64,000 nt of DNA from Cryptomeria japonica (Eukaryota; Streptophyta; Pinopsida; Cupressales; Cupressaceae): assembly GCF_030272615.1 (NCBI RefSeq), contig NC_081408.1:338114793-338178792 (forward strand). Direction: 5' to 3'. The notes under the pieces were generated by a model. It was not told where the DNA came from, did not search any database, and saw only the letters and a program-made list of their open reading frames with translations. Below, in pieces: positions 56,474 through 64,000 of the stretch (the first letter of the stretch is position 1; every line of letters starts with the position of its first letter). Both the position numbers and the translations under genes were made by a program.

Positions 56474-59400
56474 TTAAAGGAGAATACAAATGCAAGAGGT
56501 AGGGATATCTTGGGGGAAAACCTCCAAATACTTAGCCCCTTCAACAACAACCCTATTAGCCAAGTAATCTACAATAATATTTATCTCCCTATAACAATGA
56601 GATATAGTAAAGGTAAAAAAACACTTCAACTGTGTAAGGATGCGCTCCAACAAGTATTTCAGATGCCAAGAGACACATTTCTTAGCAGAGACTGACTGGA
56701 AGACCAACATTGAGTCCCCTTCAATGATGACGTCCTTAATGCCCAAAGATATGGCAAGATCCAGACCAAAAGATAACGCTTGAAATTCAGCAACATTATT
56801 GGAGCTGACACCAATATATTTACCGGCAACTTTAACAATCTTAGAATTATGATCAAAGATGACCACCCCAACCCTAGCCTTCCCCGGATTACCCTTAGCA
56901 GTCCCATCAAAATTTAACTTGAAGAAGAATTGGGGGGGGGGCATCCATTTGGCCATCCTACATTTTGCAAGTGAGGATAATCCCGCTGTTAAAGCCCCAT
57001 GGGAAGGAATGACTTGAAGTGAACTCCATTTCCATGTTACCCAGCTATCCCAATGAGAGAAGGACCTTAGATACTACCACCTCAGAAATAGAGGATTGAA
57101 TCTTGTCAACAACCTCCTTAAATGAAGCAGACTTACGATTAAAAATCCTAGAATTCCTCTCCAGCTAGATGTTCCAAATAACTATAGAAGGTGCCACAAT
57201 CCAAATAGAGGAATAAAAAGAGGATGAAAACAGCAAAGGCCAAGCCATAAAATGTGATAATAAACTAGGACTAATAGCTAAGGACCAACTAAGCATTCCA
57301 AATAACCAATACCAACAATCCATAGCAAACAGACAATGCAAGAACACATGATCCATGGTTTTCATAAAATATCCACAAAACACACAAGGAAAAACCGCAG
57401 TAATCCCAAGCCTATCCAATCTCATCTCGATGAGAAATCTATCTTGAACTGCTAGCCAAGCGAAAGACCCAGCTTTAGGAAGACACATCGAATGCCAAAA
57501 GAGATGAGAAGGCCAATGGAAGGAAGAAGAGGATTGAGACAAGGATTTATATCCCTCCTTTACTAAGTAGGAACCTGAAGCACTCTTAGTCCAAACCAAA
57601 GTATCATCTTTATTTTGAAACACAAGAGATCTATTTTCAAGCTCTACCTCAAAAGCAACTATAAGCTCATTATCAATGGGTAGGAAAGGAATAGACTTCC
57701 ATCAAGATACTCGATAAGGACCCGAGGAATCAATAATGAAATAATCAACAACAAAAACTCCCCAAAGATCAGAAAGAAAATCAGATAGAGGAGACTAATC
57801 CCAAATGAAAGATAATGCATGATGACCATTCCAAACTTCATCCCAAAACCAGGCCTTCTTCCCATTATGGACAACCCAAGAAAGGTGCGGAAGGATGACC
57901 GATCTACAACTAACTAGAAAATTCCAAAAAGCTGAACCTTTTGGAAGAGATGAGGCTGTGAAAATCCTTTCTCTAGGAGCCTCCCTTAAATAATTAGCAA
58001 ACATAATGGATGCCCATTTACTCAATGGATCCCTATATAATATCCAAACAATTTTATCCCCCAATGCTTTATTCTAGGACACTAAATATCGTATACCTGC
58101 ACCTCCCAGCTCTTTAGGAAGGCAAATTTTATCCCAGGCTAGAAGGGGAAGCTTCTTCTTTCCCCCAATGTTATCATTCCAAAGAAATGATCTTAGAGAC
58201 ACATTGAGATCCTCAATAACATTTGGGGGAGTTTTCAAAATAGACATCAAGTATGTAGGAATGGCATTAAGAATTGACTTAATTAGAAGAAGCTTACCCG
58301 CCAATGTGAGCCATTTGTGATTCCAGGAAGAAATTTTGGAAGATATCACATAAACCACTTTATTCCAAAAGATGGCTTTATCTGAACCAACAAAAAAAGG
58401 AATGCCTAAATACTTGCAAGGAAAGGCACCCACTTGAAAGCCCCAAAATTAAATAAGCCTATTCTTGACCAAGGGGGATACATTTAAAAAGAAAACCTTA
58501 GATTTCAAAACATTAACTTTCTAACAGGAAAAAGAAGAGTAATCAGTAATAATCTTCTTGATTACTCTAGCCTCTGTCAAAGAAGCAAAACCAAATAGAA
58601 GAGTATCATCTGCGAAAAGACAATAAGATTATGAAGAAGGATAACCATATATTCTAATACCACTCCACTGACCAGATGCTCTAGCATCAGAAATGGCCCT
58701 GCTTAAAGCCTCTACCAAGAGTATAAACAAAAAAGGGGAAAGAGGATCCCCTTGCCTAACCCCCCGAGAGGAAGAAAAAAACCCAGAAGCTGACCCATTA
58801 ATCAAAGCTGAAAATCAAGTAGAAGATATGCAAGAAAAGACCCATTTAATCCAACTATGAACAAACCCAAAGCGCTTGAATACAACAACAAGAGACTGCC
58901 AATTAACCTAATCATAACCTTTAAGCATGTCAAGTTTCAGAATCATAGCTAGAGTCTTCTATCGCGAAATGGAATGCAGAATCTCATGGGCTACAATCAC
59001 ACCCTTTGATATTTCCCTACCAAGCACAAAGCCACATTGATCAATGGAAACAATCTTGGGAAGGAGCCTAGCCAACCTAACTGGAATTGCCTTGGTGAAA
59101 ATCTTCTATAAAGTATTACAAAGAGCAATAGGGCGAAAATCAGAAAAGGAGCTAGGATTATCCACTTTAGGAATAATAGCAATAAGGGTAGTGTTAAGTT
59201 CCTTCAAAATGGTTCTATTCTTCCTAGACTCTTCCAAGGCTAATAAGACATCATTCCCCACAAAGTCCCAACACTTAAAAAGAAAAGTTATAAACCCATC
59301 CGGACCCGGGGCCTTTTCCAGATGCATGGAAAATACCACCCCCCTTAACTCATCCAAAGTGAAAGGAGCCATAAGCATCTTATTATCCTCATGACTAACT

Positions 59401-60682
59401 AAAGGGGGGGTCGAATTAACAAAGGTGTTATCTAAGGAAACAAGCCCAGTTGAGAGTAGAGACTTAAAGAAATTTACTACTTCATAAGAAATATCATCTT
59501 CATCTGATAAACTCTTCCCATGAGAATCCATAATATAGGATATTCTATTGTGTTGTCTCCTTAACTTCGTTGAGGAGTGAAAAAACTTGGTATTTCTATC
59601 CCCCTTTGATAACCAAAGATCCCTGGATTTCTACCTCCAATAAGATTCTTCCCTAGCCGAAAATTCCTCCAACTGGACTTTCAAAAATTTAAGCCTATCA
59701 AAGGATAAAGAAGTCATACCCGAGCTCAAATTAATCTTATTAATTTGTTCTATTTCCTCCCAAATCCTATCATTTTCCCCAAAAATATTCTTAAAATGAA
59801 AAGAATTCCAACCTCTAATTTTATTTTTCAAAAAAGCCAATTTCTTAACTATCTAAAACATCCTTGATCCATTAACATATGGAGCAGACAACCACCATTG
59901 TTTTAATAAAGGCAAAAAATATTGGTCCCTAAACCACATCGGCTCTAATTTGAAAAGAAGCTTCCTAGGAGCCCTATCCTCAAGAATAGAAAGCATTATA
60001 GGAAAATGATCTGACCCAGTAAAAGGTAAAACTGAGGAAAAGAAGTCCTGACCAGAATTATACCACTTATCAAATACCAAAAACCGGTCCAATCTTTCAG
60101 CAATTTGACAAAAATATTTTCGCATATTAGTCCAGGTGAAAGGACCATTTTGAGGTTTACAATCAACTAAATTCAACTTACTGATAAAGAGGCAAAAATT
60201 AGAAATAGTATGCTTATTAGGAATGATCCCCCCAGCTTTCTCTTCTAGACAAGAAATTGCATTAAAATCACCCCCAAAAATCAAGAAGGAATTCAACAAA
60301 GGAGAAGCAGTCAAGGCTAAACTTTCCCAAAGCTTCCTTTTTTCCACCACCCCAACAGGGCCATAAACATTAAAAAGCTAAAATTTAATATTTGATAATC
60401 TACTCTTAACTAAACCAAGCATCCAATTGGATGAAGAGGCAACCAAAGGTCCACAATAGAATCTTTCCAAAGAAACACAAGCCATCCTGAGGCCTTTGAA
60501 GAGGGAGAGGCACAAAATTTCCAGGATCTCTAAGAAGAAAATAACAAATCTGCAAAAGTTAATTCTAACTTAGTTTCTTGCACCATCACAATATCACACT
60601 TCATTAAGTCCAATCGAGACTTAATCAAGTGTCTTTTGTTAGGGGCATTTAAGCCCCTAACATTCCAAGATATAATCTTCAT
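56474..60682 (-). pseudogene. LINE ORF2: endonuclease, reverse transcriptase, zf-RVT, RNase H
   Basis: ATG at 60,682 overlaps the end of ORF1 by 26 bp in another frame. The APE-type endonuclease begins IISWNVRGLNAPNKRHLIK and QETKL, with GGDFNAI near 60,270, DRFLVF and GSDHFPI near 60,010. RT runs from about 59,530: KAPGPDGF, IIPKVDNPSSFSDFRPIALC, and FADDTLLFG near 58,605. A zf-RVT domain is at 57,623-57,165 (FHWPSHLFWHSMCLPKAGSF, CVFCGYFMKTMDHVFLHCLF) and RNase H at 56,956-56,474 (FKLNFDGTAKGNPGKARVGV, NNVAEFQALSFGL, IIEGDSMLVF). Several stops and frameshifts break it. In living relatives this protein nicks the target and copies the RNA there. Confidence 0.9.
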
Positions 60683-62738
60683 TGGGCCAGAGGGGAGGCA
60701 TTGGCTCCCCTCTTTTCACAATTAGGAGTCTGAGAGACCTTTCCCACAACAAACTCATTTTAGAAACCAAGGGTCTTGTAACCGGAGGACTAAAAGGCTT
60801 TTTGGACCTCTTCTTTTTGGAAGAATCCAAAGAAACAAGAAGAGTTGATTGGATACCAGCATCAATCTCCAATTGAGTCTTAACATGCTTAGGCTTACGA
60901 CCCCTCTTTGCAGGAGTACAAAAAGAAGCAGGTGAAAGTGGGGACTTAATCAAAGGTAATCCATCTAGAGGAGCTGTTCCAACAAGGGCCTTATCCTTGC
61001 CTTGATCATCAACCTCATCCCTAATAGAATGCGATGGAACCCCAAGAACGGAGGGAACCAAAGCCATTTCTGGATTGAGCAATTCAAAAGGGTTATTAAC
61101 AGGGAAAGAAGATAAATCATTGTCCAACCTACCTAAATCAGCTTTAATCGAGATTATTATTATATCAGCCAGATCAAAATTTAAGGCAATGTTATTACTA
61201 TTTACAATATTTTGCACTTGAGCAATAAGATCATCATCTAGAGTGATAAGAGGACTATTAGAATCCAAAGGGGGCTCATTAGTAACCATCCTAGCAGGGC
61301 TAATAGGCAAGGAAGAACCCTTAACACCCGACTTGTCTGTTTCCAAACCCACACATTTTGAGGGAAAATTACCAACAGTTTTAGACAAGAGATTAACATT
61401 ACCCACACAGATGTCCTTATCAAGACCCAAGACTTGTGAAGGAACAAAGCGATTAATTGAGTCTGTATTAATTCCAAATGAAATATTTGTATCCAAATGA
61501 GGAATAACAGGTGAAATGTAAGAGTCTTTTAAAGTAGTTGGCACAAAGTTCCAAGAAAAACATTCAGGGTTTCTATCAATAGAAGAATCAATAGATCTGG
61601 AAGCAAATCTAATCTTTTTCATGTCAAAAAACAAAGCCAAGTCCATAATGGTTGAAGAATGAGCAAACTCCAATGAATCTCTCACAAGGTTTTGACGCCA
61701 AATACCAATAGAGGACCGAATGTTACAAGTTCGAGGAGGGGACACATTTGCAGCAACAAGAACACAAATTTTAACCAAAAAATAGCCATCCTCAAAAACA
61801 GAGTGCGATAAAAAAAACTTGCCAAAAGAATGCCCAATTTTCTTTAAGATATCAGAGTCAACAAATTTAGAAGGCATATGAGGGAGTTTAAACAAGGAAG
61901 GAATCTATTTAGAAGGAACCCAAGAGGGCTCGAAGAAAGGCTTCCAGATTTCAACAAATACCAAATTTTTACCCAACCAAAAAAACGGGACCTCTAAAGC
62001 CTTATCCCTAGCTTCAGGAGAATCAAACACAACAATGAAAGAACTTGCAGACAAGACTTGAAAGTACAAGGTTTCATACCAGTGTGAGTGGATCTTACAT
62101 TGAAGCTTTGAAAGAGGAATAGAGTCACCCCAAACCTGGATAATGACCACTAGAGCCTAAAGATCACGAGCCTTTTTCCCCAAAGAAACATCAGAAGCAT
62201 CAATCGAGGGAACCGGAAGCCATACAGAGTTTGACTTCAAAGATGTCTCAGGAATCGGTAGAGGATGAACAACTTCCCCCAATTTTTCCTTCGCCAAAGA
62301 AACACCCGATATTTATTTTACAGGAGCAACCCTAGGTTCCATATTTGCCGTCCCATGTTGTGCCTTATTAATAGCTTGAAAAGCCCTAAAATTGCCAACC
62401 CCCAAGCCATATCACCGAACACCAAGAGCCTTTGACCCCCTCTTATGGCCCCGTCCCTCATTCTATCAAAAAAACCCCTGAAAATAACCAGAAGACGAGA
62501 AAGAACGTAAATCTCACCTGACATTTTTAACCCAGGGCAAACCCTCATTCCCCACACGAGCACCATGGGGAGGAAGACCAGAAGAGACATTATGTCAAGC
62601 AGCCATATCCACCCATTGACTGCCCCGAAACACCCACTGGGGCACATGGTCCATACTGGTGCCAAATGGATCTTTAGGGGGATGCGGGTCAGCTGTCGTT
62701 TCATCTCCCCAACCAAACTTCAAGCCCTCCTCCTACAT
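60657..62738 (-). pseudogene. LINE ORF1: DUF4283-like RNA-binding protein
   Basis: The frame can be followed from ATG 62,738 to the stop at 60,657, about 690 codons, with an amber second codon and several more stops before 62,150. Residues from about 196 (VVIIQVWGDSIPLSKL, SSFIVVFDSPEARDKAL, then KLPHMPSKFVDSDILKKIG) fit the DUF4283 domain usual in ORF1 of plant L1 elements, which binds the element RNA. The C-terminus is Ser/Pro-rich and basic (KRGRKPKHVKTQ, KKKRSKKPFSPP). The frame after 61,895 is open for 412 codons. Confidence 0.75.
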
Positions 62739-62947
62739 GGTGAAAATTCGCAATCCCGAGCACCGCCGTTGAATTGTTAATTATTATGATCGACAATATC
62801 TGTTTGACAATTTTTTAAAGCCTCTTCATCTTATTCATTTCCTGTGTATCAAAATTCCTGCATTCCATGAGATGGAATCTCTCTTTTCAAAACCCCCATT
62901 TCAGCTTTTTTTATATAATCAAATTTTATGATTCATTTTTTTGTTTG

Positions 62948-64000
62948 AATATAGAAGAAATCTTTATTACTTCTCTTCATAATACACAAATAATATTTTT
63001 GTACAAATGTATTATCTTACATTAATGATGTTTCTCCCAATGTGTAATCTTCTACTCCCAAATGATTTCCCCTTTCAATTTAAAAATGTGAATTTCTATT
63101 CATACACAAGTACTTGTTTATGTAAATATGCATGCTACAGTTTGATTTATAGTTGTGTATCTTCCAATAAGATTTGTGAATTTTAAGGAATGTATTTCAT
63201 AGTTTAGCACTGACTTGTGGTCCAGGGAGTATTCTAACAACGAACAAAAGGACACGATTTTTCTGCTAGAAAACAAATGGATATGATCTTATGCCACACA
63301 AACCAGCTGACCTGCGAAAGATGATGGTGTTTTCAATATTTTTAAAGAATCTTATGTAGTTTGGTTTTAAGCCATAGAAAACTAGGGGACAAAGTTTTGA
63401 AGTACCACCATGTTTGTGGACTGGTGAGCTGTTTTTTATTGAAAATAAATTATGATTCAAACGCATAATATCGAACTGTAAAAGTGCAGCTGAGGAAGTG
63501 TAGATGCTGATTCCTTTTATGGTTTGTGATTAGACCCATTATTATCATTATATGTGATCTGATTTTAAATGTTAATGCTTTGTTTGATATGGAAGGTATA
63601 AATGATTTCATCATTTTTAATTGATTAGCCAATGAAATAAGAAATTTATCTGATTTTTCAGAAATCATATTTCAATTGTTGAATGAAATAAGAGAACTTG
63701 TCTGATTTTTCAAACACCAGATTTTCAATTTTTAAACAAAATAAGAGTCCTCGCTTGATTCTTCAAATGTGAAACTTCGATTCTCAAATGATTAAAAGAA
63801 CTTGCTTGATTCTTCAAACAATATACTTTCAAGTTTCAAATGAAATATTGAACTTGTTTAATTATTCAAATACTAGATTTCCAATAATCATGAAATATAT
63901 GTAACTACTACATATTAAAATTAAAAACTGTAAAAATAGATTAAACAAATAACAAGTTGAACTTGACATACCAATTATATATGATAGAAGAGAACCTCAC
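62948..64000. repeat. R1 repeat, third copy, right part
   Basis: It matches 21,840-22,480 and 25,730-26,270: AATACACAAATAATATTTTT (62,981), GAATTTTAAGGAATGTATTT (about 63,178), AAGTTTTGAAGTA (63,393), GTGATCTGATTTTAAATG (63,553). It then enters the minisatellite and, from about 63,890, an ATCATGAAATATATGTAACT block like 24,243. It continues past the window edge. Confidence 0.7.
63636..63885. repeat. Minisatellite, about 5 units of 51-53 bp
   Basis: The same degenerate unit as at 26,270-26,930 (GAACTTGCTTGATTCTTCAA, ATGAAATA), with starts near 63,638, 63,691, 63,744, 63,795 and 63,847. It occupies the same position in the R1 repeat. Confidence 0.8.

Larger units (their letters stand above)
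48948..62947 (-). mobile_element. Full-length L1-type LINE (about 8 kb without insert) in R1
   Basis: A 5' UTR (62,947-62,739), ORF1, ORF2, about 1.5 kb of 3' UTR and an A-rich tail (minus strand, 48,960-48,948) are all present. Flanking 21-22 bp sequences (AATATAAGAAGAAATTTTTA at 48,926 and AATATAGAAGAAATCTTTAT at 62,948) look like a decayed target-site duplication, of LINE length. The surrounding R1 sequence continues on both sides. Copia C sits inside the 3' UTR, so the LINE is older than C. Stops in both ORFs show it is dead. Confidence 0.8.

Noticed and set aside
62318-62716. A 132-codon minus-strand frame at the start of the LINE
   Set aside because: The ORF1 frame in register with the DUF4283-like region starts at 62,738; this is a shadow in another frame.

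Overview
This window reads as nuclear DNA of a land plant with a large, repeat-filled genome. It is AT-rich, and every recognisable protein belongs to a retrotransposon: Ty1/copia elements primed by initiator-Met tRNA, and L1-type LINEs with an RNase H tail. Many LTRs are long (1.1-1.7 kb), several survive only as solo LTRs, and most copies are old and nested. That style would suit a gymnosperm, but nothing here fixes the species. I find no host gene, rRNA, tRNA gene, organellar or bacterial sequence.

Layout. 1-10,140 (minus) holds two copia bodies of one family (A and A2) that share one LTR at 1,590-2,995. The outer LTR of A is broken by a piece of another LTR (7,296-8,927). 10,785-17,371 holds three solo LTRs with target-site duplications (10,790-11,949; 12,078-13,816; 16,568-17,366) and a 379-bp TRIM element (15,401-15,779). 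17,500-21,123 is a tandem duplication of about 1.7 kb that carries 5'-truncated LINE 3' ends. 21,124-26,930 is a non-coding repeat family (called R1 here) with a SINE and a 12-unit minisatellite. 27,395-29,073 holds a LINE remnant and an LTR of probable gypsy type. 29,797-32,535 is a microsatellite hosting a 2.5-kb non-autonomous copia element (B). 34,480-35,955 is a pyrimidine-rich tract. 36,042-39,568 is the 5' half of copia D, broken in its integrase by copia-like element E (39,569-46,053). 46,054-47,745 is a LINE 3' fragment. 47,990-64,000 is a third R1 copy carrying a full-length LINE (48,948-62,947), which in turn carries a young copia element C (50,429-56,449).

How the parts relate. 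C has a gag-pol frame; B keeps matching 5'-leader and 3' sequence but no genes, so B looks like a parasite of a C-like partner. The most unusual element is E. It has copia-type LTRs, PBS and PPT and a Gag with four CCHC knuckles, but no protease, integrase, reverse transcriptase or RNase H. In their place is a decayed reading frame of about 1,040 codons (42,503-45,614) that I do not recognise.

All coding parts carry stops, frameshifts or truncations, so they are entered as pseudogenes or mobile elements. Boundaries given with TSDs were read base by base; others are approximate and marked so.
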